DNA of 64,000 nt from Chrysoporthe austroafricana (lineage: Eukaryota > Ascomycota > Sordariomycetes > Diaporthales > Cryphonectriaceae). A program made the position numbers and the translations under genes. This document shows positions 11,093 through 22,517 of this stretch, piece after piece; the stretch's first letter is position 1, and each line of letters begins with the position of its first letter. The stretch is from positions 937,583-1,001,582 of the forward strand of contig JYIP02000002.1 in NCBI GenBank assembly GCA_001051155.2, given 5' to 3'. The notes below the pieces were generated by a model. The model was not told where the DNA came from and made no database searches. It worked only from the letters and a program-made list of their open reading frames with translations.

Positions 11093-12821
11093 ATGGACCG
11101 CCTCGTCCCCGAGTCCAGCGCGCCCCGGCGGTCCAGTCTGTCATCCGAGCCCGACGACGACGCAGAGGAGTCTGAATCTCTCCTTCCACATCCAGCCGGG
11201 TCGAGCAGCTCCTCGACACCGTTCTCGACATCCTCACCGGCAGCTGCATCCTCGCGCCAGCCCGCCAAAATGCAGAGCACCCGCCTGGGCAAGGTCCGCG
11301 CCTACTGGCTCGGCAGCGTCGTCTGCATCGGGGGCTTCCTGTTCGGCTACGACTCGGGCATCGTCGGCGGCGTCCTCACCCTCAAGTCCTTCGAGCGTGA
11401 CTACGGCTACTCCTCCGCCGATGCCACCCGCGTCGACTCCCTGGCCGTCGGCCTGCAGCAGCTCGGTGCCTTCGTCGCGTGCTTCCTGGCGTGGCCGCTC
11501 ACCGACAATTTGGGCCGGAAGAAGGCCCTGATGATCTCGAGCCTGGTCTTCTGCATTGGCGCGCTCATCCAGACCGTGAACACCCACTCGCTCGCCGCCT
11601 TCTACGTCGCACGGGTCATCGCCGGACTGGGGTTGGGCACGGCCACCGTTGTCGTGCCCATGTTCAGCTCCGAGATGAGCCCGACCGAGATCAGGGGAAG
11701 GATCGGCAGCTTCTTCCAGTGGTTCTACACCTTTGGCATCTTCGTCTCGTACTGGGTCGACTATGGTGTGGCCCTAGGCGGCGACGACTCCCGGCAGTGG
11801 CAGATCCCCATCGGTCTGCAGCTCGTTCCCGGTGCCTTGCTCGGACTCGGCATGCTGACGCTCAAGGAGAGTACGAGGTGGTTGACTCGCAAAGGCCGAC
11901 ACGAGGAGGCCCTCGAGAGCCTCCGGTGGATCCGGGCCGATACCTCTCAGGCCGTGTTGGACGAGATGGAAGACATCAGGCTCGGTGTTGAGATGGAGGC
12001 GAGGGAGCGGGAGGGTTTTCAGTTCAGGGAGCTGCTGCAGCGCGACAACTTCAAGCGGGTCTTTGCGGCCTTTGCCATCTTCCTCGCCCAGCAGGCCACC
12101 GGCGCGACCGCCTTCGCATACTTTGGCCCGCAGTACTTCAAGCTCCTAGTGGGTTCCGGGAACAGAGACCTGCTCTTGACGGCCATTTTCGGCGCCGTCA
12201 AGGTCGTCGCTTGTGGCGTGTTCGTCCTATTTGTGTCCGAGCGGGTCGGCCGTCGTAACGTCCTGATCGCCGGTGCGGCCTTCATGGCCGCTTGTCAAAT
12301 TGCGACGGCCGCAGTGGACAAGGCGATCCCACCGCCGGCCCAGGGCAACATCACCGGCTCGGGTATTGCCATGGTCGCGCTGATTTACCTCTTTGTGATC
12401 GCGTACAACTTCTCCTGGGGCCCGATGCCCTGGCCCTACGTATCAGAGTACGTACCTTTTTTGATACATCCAGCAACTGCGGACCATGGCCGTGTCCCAT
12501 TCCACTGACCCTGAATCTAGAATTTTTCCGGCCCGAATCCGCGAGCCAGGTGTTGCCATCGGTGTAGGCTCACAGTGGCTCTTCAATTTCGTCTTCTCCC
12601 TCACAACTCCTTACATGATCAGCAACATGGGGTGGGGCACATTCCTCCTGTGGGGGGTTTTCGATGCCGTCATTGCAGTAGCAGCATTCTTCTTCCTCAA
12701 GGAAACCAAGGGCTTGTCGCTGGAAGCGATTGCGCACCAGCAGTTCAAGAAGGGCACGTCGAGGGACGATGTCATACATACCAAACATGTGGATGCGGTC
12801 GATGACGGGTCTGCGCTTTGA
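11093..12821 (+). CDS. MFS transporter, sugar-porter family, 551 aa
   Basis: Predicted plasma-membrane carrier with 12 transmembrane helices. Exons 11093-12447 and 12521-12821; the 73-bp intron (GTACGT..CTAG) restores the family motif P-Y-V-S-E-I-F-P-A-R-I-R-E. The N-terminal 60 residues are a Ser/Pro-rich cytosolic tail. TM1 carries GGFLFGYDSGIVGG, the loop 2-3 motif is D-N-L-G-R-K-K, and the TM6 exit reads K-E-S-T-R-W-L. The motif after the last helix is KETKGLSLE. The usual sugar-contact motif QQxxGxN reads QQATGAT, so Asn is missing and the substrate may not be a standard hexose. Its closest relatives by feel are the quinate/inositol-like fungal sugar porters. The substrate is unassigned. 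Confidence 0.9.
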
Positions 12822-13595
12822 CCTAGTGCTGTCGACCATGAATCTCCACCGCATTTGAAGACAGTCCATCATATGGTGCAGCCAAATCTCAGAAAATCTG
12901 CTCCCAACTCATCTCACTCAGCAAGTCGACGTGTTGGAATCGGCCATAGCTCGGTGGGGCTGGCCGCCAGAAGCAGCCTCACCCACCAGCCTCACCTGTG
13001 TTTCGCTGCACTATGACAGATGAGGCCGCATAAGCCGGCTCGCTTCAGCAACTAACCGCTGAAGTCCAATCAATCCTGCCGGGACCTGCATTTCACGTCG
13101 CAGCGAGGCCAATCTCACCAGCCAGGTGCGCCTACCGAACCAATCACAGCCCCCGTCAGACGACACATCTTGTCGCACCTCAGTCGCGTTTCGGCCGCGG
13201 CCGACTTGTTTTGTAAACGGCTTGACCCCGCCATCTTCTGCCAAAATGTGATGACGATCAACTCTGCGGTCGGCCTCGCGAACAATTCTCGAGACCACGG
13301 CCGGGCCGAAAATTCCAAACATGCTGAGCCCTCCACGCTTCAGACCGCATCGTCGGGCAGGTCGTCGGTGGATCATGAAATACAAAAGAGTTGCGGCCGC
13401 ACGACTTTGCTTCCCGTCCAATGCTCACTCCATTCTCGTCACCACCAGTAACTCAACATCGCGCGCCTGGGACCGAAGACCTGCAGCTATTCGGTCGCCG
13501 AGACAAAGCTTGCCTGCATTGCCGACTGAGTGATCCAACCCAGCAACACCCGCACCCTCAGATTGAGCTGCACGCCTAGCAGCCCTACAGACACA
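12822..13595. other. intergenic region upstream of small membrane protein
   Basis: It carries the 3' end of the MFS gene and the promoter/leader of the gene at 13596. There are no supported genes. The last 100 bp are CA- and C-rich, typical of a fungal 5' leader. Confidence 0.45.
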
Positions 13596-14186
13596 ATGAC
13601 GTCCCTCCCCTCAGACACAATAACCCTCCCCCTGCTTCCCAGGAATTTCGCCCGGTCTTCGCCAAAAAAGATGTACAAGCCCCGCAGCCTCATCAACGTG
13701 ACGCCCATCCGGCGCGACGAGGACATTCATAATGAGTCCGTCGTCGAGATCTATAACAAGATGAGCGAGTGGAAGAAGGTCCTCCTCTGGGTCGCCATCG
13801 GCGCCGCTGCTCTCTTCCTCATCTCCCTCCTTATCTGTCTGTGCCAGTGCTGCTGCCGGCGGCGCCGCGTGATCAAGGGCAAGGACAGGGAGCTCGACAG
13901 TGACGCCACCAGCACCATCTCTGTCATCTCCGGCCCCATGAACGTCGCAGCCCCGCGCCCCATGGCTGGATCCCCCGGCGACGACCAGATGGTGGATATC
14001 TCGCTCAAGACGCCCGCTAACCCGGGGCGCCAGTACGGCTATGGCATGTTCGTCAACAACCAGCGGAACATCACCGGCCTGGCGGCGCCGCAGAAGACCG
14101 CGACGTACGGCGCCATGCCGCCTGACCCGTGGAAGGGAAACCCTACGGATCGGTTCGGGGGCCCATCGAACTCATACATGAACTGA
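13596..14186 (+). CDS. small single-pass membrane protein, 196 aa, function unknown
   Basis: Intronless; the ATG at 13596 follows an ACACA leader and was chosen over an upstream in-frame GTG. One transmembrane segment lies at about residues 62-84. It is directly followed by a Cys cluster (C-L-C-Q-C-C-C) and an Arg-rich stop-transfer stretch, a typical palmitoylation context. That suggests an N-out/C-in protein with a short, roughly 60-residue outside part. The cytosolic tail (about residues 90-196) is Ser/Pro/Gly-rich and ends in a Pro/Asn/Gly-rich stretch. There is no enzymatic motif, and no signal peptide apart from the single helix. I do not recognise the family. It could be a plasma-membrane or vacuolar scaffold. 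Confidence 0.75.
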   Translation: MTSLPSDTITLPLLPRNFARSSPKKMYKPRSLINVTPIRRDEDIHNESVVEIYNKMSEWKKVLLWVAIGAAALFLISLLICLCQCCCRRRRVIKGKDRELDSDATSTISVISGPMNVAAPRPMAGSPGDDQMVDISLKTPANPGRQYGYGMFVNNQRNITGLAAPQKTATYGAMPPDPWKGNPTDRFGGPSNSYMN

Positions 14187-15251
14187 GGTGGACCGCCTCC
14201 CCTCCCCCTCCCCCCTCAGCACACAAAGCTCAGGGCTTGGGCAGGCGTCGCGTTCATGCGCGACCATCGGGCGGTGTCAGCAGCGAGAGGGCGAATGTGT
14301 ACAACTAAAGATACGGCCGCGACTGTGTTTTCGCGATAACAAAAAGGGGCATTCTAGCGTTTAGGCATTGTTCGGGAATTTTAGCCCACACAACATACCT
14401 TTTTCTATGTTTCTTTCTTTCTTTCTTTCTATTTTTGTCGTTTTCGACCAGGTGTCGGCGTTTGGGATTTATAGTGCGCCTGTGGCCACTCATTGGGTTT
14501 ATACAGGTTACTCAGAGGGACTTGTCTCGAGCATCATGATATCTCCGGCGTTTCATGTTATAGCATGCGTCACATTTCATAGAAATGCAACCAAATTCTG
14601 ATTATTTCCTCTTCCCCATCCTTCTTTTACATTGCAGTGCTGCGAATACAGGAGCAGTACATCTTACGACCGGAGACCATCGCATCCTTCATGTGATACT
14701 TCTACAAACCATGTGTGACGCTATCTCTTATAATGTTGAGGGATTTAGAGCAGACCACCTCAATCGCTGTACCACGTGCACTTTGACTCCAAACCTACAT
14801 AGTTCTCTTGCATTACCAGGAGCGATGATCAATAGACATCTATGTTGTCATACACACTCCGTTTCTAAGGGCACCGTTCTCTTTACACATCGACGTTGAG
14901 AGACATATTTATCCCTGCCGTAGCCCTTAGTCCTGCATCAGCATGGTATATTGTGAAATATCCAGGCGAGACGTATTCTTTAAAGACCTGTTCAAGCATC
15001 AAATTGCCAAGTAGGTTGAAGGAATCAATAACAAGTTCATCATTATTTGCACTAGGAATGACATTACGTAACGACGCTGAACCTCTGGCTCGTAATGGGT
15101 CTTGGCCTGCCAGGATAATTCCGGCTCCGTACCATGCATCACTGTCAGGTCGTAAAAGGTATCTTCGCATAATCATCAAGCAAGGAAATTTGACCGTCTC
15201 GTGTATCCAGAACGATCCCGGACCCAACGCCAGCGCCACAAAACATCAAAC
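14187..15251. other. convergent intergenic region
   Basis: The 1.07 kb between two 3' ends is AT-richer than the flanking genes, with many short frames and none convincing. It holds a TTTC microsatellite (14410-14430). Confidence 0.5.
14410..14430. repeat. (TTTC)n microsatellite
   Basis: About five tandem TTTC units in the 3' flank of the small membrane protein gene. Confidence 0.8.
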
Positions 15252-16128
15252 CTAGAAGGAGCCCAATGGGTTCTGTGCCTCCCGTAGCCTCACCTCCTGC
15301 TTCACCAGCGTCTGCGACAGCTTGAATAGGCGATCCCTCTCGTCCCGGAGGGCCGCCCGGACGTGCGTCGCGGCGTTGTGCATGCCGTCCTGCACCTGCG
15401 TCTTGAGGACCGCCTCAAGGCTCTCCAGCCGCCTGGTCGACCTGCCCATGGCTTGGCGCACCTTCTCTAGGCTGTTCTGGGCCGCCTTTGGGTTGGGCGA
15501 CGGCTGCTGCTGCTGCGGGGTTGCCATCATCCCGCTGGCGCTGGCGGGCGCTGACGTCGGTATGCCCATCCCGCTAGGAGTCGATGGGGCTGGAGGCGCG
15601 ATGCCCATCCCGCCGGCACTGGAGTCTTGAGGATGCGAAGAGCCCGGGGCGCTGCCGTCCGGGGGGATGGAGCCGGGAGCCGGCACCCCGTGGTTGTGGC
15701 TCATGGCCTGCATGGACGCGTCTGCCGCTACGGGCCCGTCCATCTGCAGCTGGAAGACGGGCTCGCTGCCGGTGCTGCTCATGTAGGCCTCGCACTTTAG
15801 CAGGTGGTTCTTCATGCGCTGGATGTTGTCGGCGCAGGCATCCTTGTTGCAGTGCAGGCAGAAGGCCCGCTTCTGCGCGTGGGCCTCGTCCTAAGAGGTC
15901 GCAGGTCAGCCGGATGCGCTGCGAGACTGGCACGACCGTCTTGTTTGCCGATGGGCGGGCCCTGACGAGGGCTGGCTCCCCGTTCGATATGCGTAACATT
16001 CGCGCCCGCCAACCCCCCCCCCCCGAAAGAAACTGCCGTTGGCATGGTGGGGCCCACAACCGCATCGGTGCACTCACCTCGAAGATTCTGAAATGGATGC
16101 GCGTGTCATTATCAAGCTTACGAGGCAT
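15252..16128 (-). CDS. BED-type zinc-finger protein, 229 aa
   Basis: Two exons: 16078-16128 (17 codons) and 15252-15890. The 187-bp intron has donor GTGAGTG and acceptor CTCTTAG, with branch GGCTGACCTG; both junctions are phase 0. Splicing builds a compact zinc finger: Cys28, Cys31, His46, Cys50 (C-x2-C-x14-H-x3-C), which matches the BED-finger pattern found in DNA-binding and hAT-transposase-derived proteins. A Pro/Ser/Gly/Met-rich linker (about residues 60-135) with a short poly-Gln follows. Then comes a charged helical, coiled-coil-like C-terminus (about residues 140-225). It is most likely a small nuclear DNA-binding protein; the targets are unknown. The intron contains a 12-base homopolymer C run (16013-16024 on the plus strand). 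Confidence 0.72.
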
Positions 16129-17396
16129 AGTAGCAAGCGTCCTGGCCTGGGAGCGAGAGCCGCGGGACTGACAGGGGGACTCTCGAGGAGGTGAGGTTCT
16201 GGGGCGAGCGTGGTTGGTGACGGCTCGTTTGAAACGTACCCAGTAAGATACTTACTTAGCATTGGAACTTACGTATGCTGATGGCAGTTTCCGTACGCAT
16301 CCCCCCTTTGGTCAGCAACCCCCTAACCCTGACAACGTCAACCTTTTCCAGAAACATAGCAGGTTCGACGGCTGTAGTATACGCTGCTGATCATGCTTTG
16401 TTGATTTTCAAAATGCTTAAAAGTCATACAACATTCCCTAACGACTGCACAAGCGTCGGAATTTCGCGTGAAAGAAGCGTTACATCCTGGTCGGTCCTCC
16501 GGTCTCCGCCACACAGAGGTTAGCGTACAAAGAATCTTCAAGTCCTAATTTACCCACACGAACGACTTCGGGGTTATTAAGCTATTTCCACAATGTGCTA
16601 TAACCCTGAAGAGACAATCTTTGTTTCCAAGGAAGTCAAGTTGACGTTTGTGCAAGGAGAGGTCGAACGCCTTAGTGTATTATACGCAGCAGTCAAATAA
16701 TTACCCAAGCCGCAACGAGAGAAGAGTCGAAATTTACGCAGCACGAGTATCGCCCATCCGTAAGGATGTGTGGGGCTTTGAGGAATGAGATGGCTATGTT
16801 ATCTCACTGAACACATGCCTAAGTGAGTCGCCCTGCCTGAGACCTGCAATAGATCAATAATTTTGCACCTATATTCCTTAATTTTGCCCTATACTATTGT
16901 TAACTCCAAGTCGTCACAATAAGTAAATTCTGAAAACATCAATATTTCCAATACCCTGAGCCATGAGACGGTTTGTTGATCCCTAGTGGCAGCTTGAAGA
17001 CTTAAGTGAGTGACGAGGCAAAGAAAGTGTGCCATATACCTATGTGTGCTCTAGAGGAGTGTGGATCTGAGGATTTCAAGGAGGAATTCCTAGATTGAAT
17101 GGAACTTGTGAATCTAGCCAGTTTCTAATATTTGAATCCCGGCGAGATTGGGGCAGGACAGGTTTCGGACCTCGGGCGGTGTTCCCTCTCAAGTACTGAC
17201 TGGAGGCAACGTGTCGGATATGATGCTGCCCTGGGCGTCTAGAGATTTCCAGTGTGTTTTTGTTACTAAAGATATCAGAATACAGTTTTGCACAGAGGTC
17301 GTACCGCAACTAGCTTGTGCCTTTGTCTAGAGCGCTCTGCATTCGAAAACTCCCGGCAGGAAGCTTCACAGGAAGCCTCTCCGCAGCATAGAGCAG
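16129..17396. other. AT-richer intergenic region, no gene seen
   Basis: The left end should hold the promoter of the BED-finger gene; the rest (about 16500-17390) is AT-rich with only short frames. I see no repeats with clear ends. Confidence 0.45.
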
Positions 17397-18080
17397 CTAT
17401 TTACGCTTGCGCCCAAGAAATATTTTCTCCCGGATTGTGTCCATGCAGTTCTTCAAGAAGTCGTTTTCATCAAGCTCGAACCTTGCCACCTCCTTGTCAG
17501 GGTCGAAGTCTGTGACGTCTTCCCTCTCGAACCCATTCTGCCAGTCCTCCCATCTTAGTCCCATGGCCCTGTAGAGCCCGGATTGAGCCTCCCGCTCTAC
17601 AGAGTCCTCACCGTACTGAAGTTCGGTCTTTCGGATTCGGTACTCCTGCCGTCTCATCCATTCATTCTTCAGCTCTCGTTTTGGGTAGACTAGAGCGTAA
17701 TCCAGATGGCGTTTGCGCATCTCCCTGCCCAGTTTTGGCTTCGTGCAGACCAGGAGGATAGCATCGGGGTAATGTCTGAGGATCTCCATGATCATTCCAA
17801 TGTAAGACTTAATGTCGTCTGTGTTGTCTGGTTTTTTGTAGTCGCTGCTGTCAATGTCGAAAACGCGATGCCTACCGCCGTCTGCCGAAACCCAGGTTAG
17901 AGGGCTGGCCTTTTTGTTCCTGAATGTAACAGGCTCGTCGCCCGACGATGGTTCTTGAGAGTTGTAGGAGCTAGCTTCAGTCAACGATGATTTGCCGATC
18001 GCAGGATGTCCAGCTATGATTATCGCATCTCCTTGTTCAACCGCCTTAGTCAGCTTGCAGTTGGTGTTGACATGCTTCAT
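17397..18080 (-). CDS. P-loop NTPase-like protein, 227 aa, phage-like family
   Basis: Intronless. A Walker A motif G-H-P-A-I-G-K-S-S lies at about residues 24-32, right after a beta-strand (D-A-I-I-I-A). A short D-I-D-S-S segment (about residue 75) could supply the Mg-binding acid. The later segments I-L-L-V-C-T-K (about 110) and A-L-V-Y-P-K-R-E-L-K-N-E-W (about 130) resemble small P-loop proteins I remember from phages, giant viruses and some bacteria. In those, a nucleotide-kinase-like core predicts whether a residue pair can be modified or cleaved; the function is unknown. The C-terminal third is acidic and charged. It stands alone between a gene-poor stretch and an MFS gene, with more AT-rich codons than its GC-rich neighbours. 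Transfer is possible but unproven. Confidence 0.7.
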   Translation of the reverse strand: MKHVNTNCKLTKAVEQGDAIIIAGHPAIGKSSLTEASSYNSQEPSSGDEPVTFRNKKASPLTWVSADGGRHRVFDIDSSDYKKPDNTDDIKSYIGMIMEILRHYPDAILLVCTKPKLGREMRKRHLDYALVYPKRELKNEWMRRQEYRIRKTELQYGEDSVEREAQSGLYRAMGLRWEDWQNGFEREDVTDFDPDKEVARFELDENDFLKNCMDTIREKIFLGRKRK

Positions 18081-18594
18081 GATTGTGGGTTTTCTGGATG
18101 TCTCGGATGGGGTGGCTTTCGAGGGCTCTTCTTAATCATGACTTTTCTCCCGGTATTTATCATGAGACTGTTTCAGTCTTGGGCTTTGTCACAGAAGTGC
18201 ATCCCCTTTGTGACGAGACTCGAGTTCCCTGAGACTGCGCTTTGTGCCTGGCTCAATAGTTCATTCATCTAAAAATGGCCACCATGATCAATGGAATTCG
18301 GAATTAAAATTCTCAGCGTCGACCACAGCGATGGCATACGTTTGCCGGCTTTTGAGCTTGCTGTTTCGCTTTATATTTGCAGCCAACAACGTGCAACGGG
18401 ATCATCATGGACTGAAAAGGGGCCAAAATTTAATCCAACAAACACGCTAGTATGTGGGCCGAGAACGAGTCAACCGAGAGATCGTGGGCATTCCCTGGAC
18501 CGGTAGTACGGCCCAACAATTTCGGTATTGGCTATATGGATCCCAGCGCTCGCCTCTTTAGCACATTCATTTTCACCACAAAATCTATCGGTGT
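18081..18594. promoter_or_regulatory. upstream region of the P-loop gene
   Basis: The 514 bp between the P-loop start codon and the 3' end of the MFS gene, both on the minus strand, hold the P-loop promoter and the MFS terminator. No motif is clear. Confidence 0.35.
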
Positions 18595-20253
18595 CTATGC
18601 CTCGCTGTCTGCTTCCCTTTCCTGCTCTCGTTCTTCGACTCGGAGCTGACTCTCTGCCTTGCCCGTGTCTATGAAACAAAACAGAACAAAAGCAACCACA
18701 GCACAGCCTGTACCGAACCATAACGCTGCCTTGTAGCTCGCCCTCTCGCCCTTCAACTCATAATGTGCAGCCACCACGTCAGCCAGCCCGAGAAATAAGC
18801 TGATGGGGAGGCATATCAGGGTATTGATCAGGGCTCCTGCAGCGCCTTGATGCTTGAGCGGGATGTTTGTGGTTATGAACACGTTCGTAACGTTGTATGT
18901 GATATCAATTCCCACGGTGGAGCCAATCATTGCTGGTAGAATGTAGGCCCAGTATGAGTCGTCCTCGGGGATCAGGGCGAACATCAATACGCTGGTTATA
19001 AAGCCGGCACCCGACAGCATAAGGAGTAGACGACCCGGGAGTATATGTAGTGTAAAGCCGCCGATAGTACACAAGATGACACCGCCTGCCGCCATTGGTG
19101 TGAATGCGAGGGCTGTCTGGAGCGTGCTATATTTCATGATGTTGGTGAGGCTATCGGTATTAGCGCTGCCATTTACATCAAGTCAGATCGTCGGAGAGGA
19201 CTTACTAGAAGCTTGCATAGTACATAAATATTCCGTACGCCCCGTAAGCAAACGCGAGAGACACAACGAGGGTCTTCATGTGCTTTGGTTTGAAGAGACT
19301 TCCTGGGAGAAGAGGATGAGGACTGAGCCATCCCTCCACGAACGTGGCGACCCCCATCAGCAGAACACCAAGCAGCAAGGTGACAACGATGTAATCCGAT
19401 CTCCAACCTGCTAGAGCATGTGCCCCATCAGTCACCGCAAAAACTATCAGGACGAGAGCCGGCACAGTGGTGAGGACGCCCAAGTAATCCATGTCACCGC
19501 CTACCGCCTGGGACATGTCTCTTGGGATGCTGAATACGCCGCCAAGACATACTGCGAAGATGATGATTGAGCCAAGCCAGAAATACCACCTCCACGACAA
19601 CAGATCGCCAGTGACACCACCCATAATGATTCCAAGATAGAACCCGAGCGGTGCAAAGGCGCCGTAGAGGCCAAATATGAGGTTTTTTCTCGGACCGGGG
19701 CGGTATGTCTTCCCGAGAATCATCATAGTAGCTGGAAGAAACGCAGCGGGTCCAAAACCCTGGAGGGCCCGGGATGCGATGAGCATCTGGTAGTTCTGGC
19801 TGAAGCCGGCGATGAGGGTCCAGATGAGGTACCAGGCAAGGCCGCCAGTGAACACGATGAAGCCGCCGTAGATATCTGCTAGCCGTCCGAAGGGAAGGAG
19901 AAAGGACCCGGTCACAAGCGAGAAAACGCTTGATGGCCAGACTTGCGCACCGTCTGGAATTTGCAGCTCATTAGAAACAAGGGGCAGGAATATATTGAAA
20001 CCGGAAATGAAGTACTCCTAGGCAATCCGAACGCATTAGCAAATGGAAGGAGGATGAGGAACTCTTGAAGCAAGGTGCTTACCGACATCAACATGGACAT
20101 CAGCATTGATGCGCAAAATAAGACCTCTTCTAGAGCAGTGGAGAAGACTTTGGGCCGTTCTCTTCCCAGGCGTTCGAGTTCTGCCTTCTGAAGAGCCAAG
20201 TCATCTTGCCCCGTTGAAGGGATGTTTCCCTCGAGATCGTTATTGACAAGCAT
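18595..20253 (-). CDS. MFS drug:H+ antiporter-type transporter (DHA2-like), 517 aa
   Basis: Predicted multi-helix exporter. Three exons: 20083-20253, 19206-20017, 18595-19165. The introns are 65 bp (GTAAGC..CCTAG) and 40 bp (GTAAGTCC..GGCAG); the second is very short. Both keep phase, giving M-L-M-S-E-Y-F-I-S-G and Y-A-S-F-Y-A-N-T-D. The loop 2-3 motif reads G-R-L-A-D-I-Y-G-G and the TM5 motif has G-P-A-A-F-L-P-A. These are typical of the fungal aminotriazole-resistance/DHA2 group with about 12-14 helices. The soluble N-terminal tail is short (about 45 residues). It is divergent from a Zn2Cys6 regulator (20948), which makes that factor a candidate for its control. The exported compound is unknown. 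Confidence 0.85.
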
Positions 20254-20947
20254 GTTAATGTGATTGGAATATTATCACATGTTGTTCCCATTGCCTTGAT
20301 GCTCTACATACCCATCGTGTGCAGCGCGCAGCGGCAGCATTTTTTATATCTATAACGTACAAAGCCCGCCACTTGTCTTATTACTCATGCAGGTGGGTCA
20401 AGGACCGGGTGGGGACAGCTGTATACGCCTTGAAAATGACGAGATACATGTCCAACTTATCCTTCTTACCGCATATTTATCAATTTGTAAGAGTCTGCCA
20501 AACGTTGAGTCTCGATCTATGCAGCAGTTGCTGTTTGGCTTCCTGTAAAGGAAAGGCTTCAGGAAGTGACAGGAGAGAAGCCGTCATGAACAGGGGTCCA
20601 GCTGCTCCCGGGGCAGTGGGACAAGGCGTTGCGCTAATGCACGATGTGTGTCTTGGCTCCTTGATTAGGTTTAGATCAAGCACTGAAGATTATGTAAATG
20701 CTGCCCGGATAAGGCAACGTCTTCATACGAGGCCCTCCTCTGTCAGGCGCTTCAATGATCCTCCTCAAACTTCGTAACAGCCCCCCATAGAGACACTCTT
20801 TTACTATGAACGATTTTGATCTCACTGACCGCATGTCTCTCTCCGTCCTGTAAGGGCTAGATCTGCACCCCTGTAAGCAATGCATATCGACGCTTAAAAC
20901 CAGAAGCCCTCTGAATCTACAAGTCACTGTGCGACGATGAGGAGAGC
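20254..20947. promoter_or_regulatory. shared promoter region, MFS exporter and Zn2Cys6 regulator
   Basis: The 694 bp lie between two divergent start codons. This arrangement often means the factor controls both itself and the transporter. I see single CGG/CCG triplets (for example CCGGAT at about 20706) but no clear CGG-Nx-CCG pair, so no binding site is called. Confidence 0.4.
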
Positions 20948-22517
20948 ATGCCAGTCTTGACAGACCCAAGGCATTCACTTACCAACCCACCCAAGACTCC
21001 GTGCCATAACTGTCGGCGAAGCCGCTTGAGGTGCGACCGCTCATTGCCCGGCTGCGAGAAATGCCATAGGAGAGGCGAAGCATGTCTCGGCTACGGGGTC
21101 CTCCTGCGATGGGCTAATACAGCCACTGTTCGTGGGCTGTCCGGCCAAACCTTAAAACAGCAGCTCTCTAGCAATGAAGTTGAGAAGGATGTTACGGTAT
21201 TTCGCCCAGGGTCCATGGAAGGAGCAGTGGTAAACTTCAGTCTCAGCTCCGTCCAGTTTTCGCTTGCGGATCCTCTACTGCAGGATATTGGCCCTGGGAA
21301 AAGGTTATATATTAGTCATTGTAAGTCACACATTGTCCTGCCTCGGATCAACTTTCTTTCGGACCCGTGAGCTGATGAAGTTGGTCAAAAAAGTTGACAG
21401 GTCTGTCTGTCAAGATCTAGTTTCCTACGACCGGGAAGCCAACCCTTTCCGCTTCATGCTTCCACTGCTACACAATTTCTCGTACCTGCGCGAGATCATC
21501 CTCGCGACATCGGCAGTTCACATGGTCGCCCTCTACCGCTATCATGGAGTCCCGCATCAGCAGCAGCTCGTCGACGCCTTGACCGCCAAGGGCAGGGCGT
21601 ACCGCCTTCTTCGGCAGGCTCTCGACCAGTTAGACCCGGGGAATAGACCGATCATTATGATTGCAGTCGTCTTCTTCATCAACTTCGACTTGATCGAATC
21701 GGGGCGGGGAAAGTGGAAGACGCACATCGAAGCCGCCGGGAACCTGCTCACCTCCATCCAGAGTCTTGGGAGCGCCGGCTTGCCGCCGGAGGTCGCGCAG
21801 CTGGCTGACATTGTTGTCTCTGATTGCATCACGTATCATATCTTGGGCTCAGTGTTTACCAATCCGGAGGACACATCGATGTCGGCGTTCAAATCAGTCG
21901 ATATGATATCGGCACTGGAGAAGGCAGCTGTGTTCAGCTATGGGTGCGCACCCCCTTTCGTCATGGATATCCTGTTCAAGGCGAGCAGACTTTCTCCCGA
22001 TGACCTGATGGAGGCTGTCTCCTTGTTTGAGCACCTCCTTTCATTCGATGCCAGCACTTGGGTGTACAGCATCAAAGGTCTCTCACCCCTCGACGACCTC
22101 GCAATCCGAGTGCATATGGCAGGTATCCACCGCCTTGCAACATGCATGTACATCCTTCTCGCTGTGCCGAATGTTGTGGAACTATTACACACCACAGCAG
22201 ACTCAGTACATGCTGAACTCCTCGGACAAATTGCTAAGGTGCCAATAGACCACCCCCTAGCCAAAGGGTTGGTATGTCCAACATTCATGGCGGGTGCCCA
22301 GGCCGATGACCCCGCCAGCAGGCAGTGGTGTCTGAACCGCATGCAAGTCATAAAATTTACAACATCTTTTGTGTGCCCGTGGGGTTATGTTGAGTCGGCT
22401 ATAGATATGCTCCATCGTATATGGGAGAGCAAGGACAGACGGGTTAGGATCGGTGAAGAGAAAGTCAACTGGTTACAGGAGATGAGAGGAATGACGGATT
22501 CTTGTCTAATAGTGTAA
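20948..22517 (+). CDS. Zn2Cys6 transcription factor, 498 aa
   Basis: Two exons: 20948-21320 and 21394-22517. The 73-bp intron (GTAAGT..AAAAAG, branch GAGCTGATG) joins L-Y-I-S-H-F-D-R-S-V-C-Q, which fits the conserved Y-I-S-x-F-D-R-x-V-C of this family; other acceptors break the frame. The zinc cluster at residues 19-46 has spacing C-x2-C-x6-C-x6-C-x2-C-x6-C. It begins close to the N-terminus and ends G-E-A-C-L-G-Y. The remainder is the helical PF11951-type regulatory region with N-P-F-R-F-M-L-P-L and I-I-L-A-T-S-A-V-H-M. Position between an exporter and an esterase suggests a local pathway regulator. That role is inferred. Confidence 0.9.

Noticed and set aside
21321..21400. Alternative acceptors (ending at 21371 or 21400) for the regulator at 20948
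   Set aside because: Both shift the frame or drop the conserved F-D-R segment; only the acceptor ending at 21393 fits phase and family pattern.
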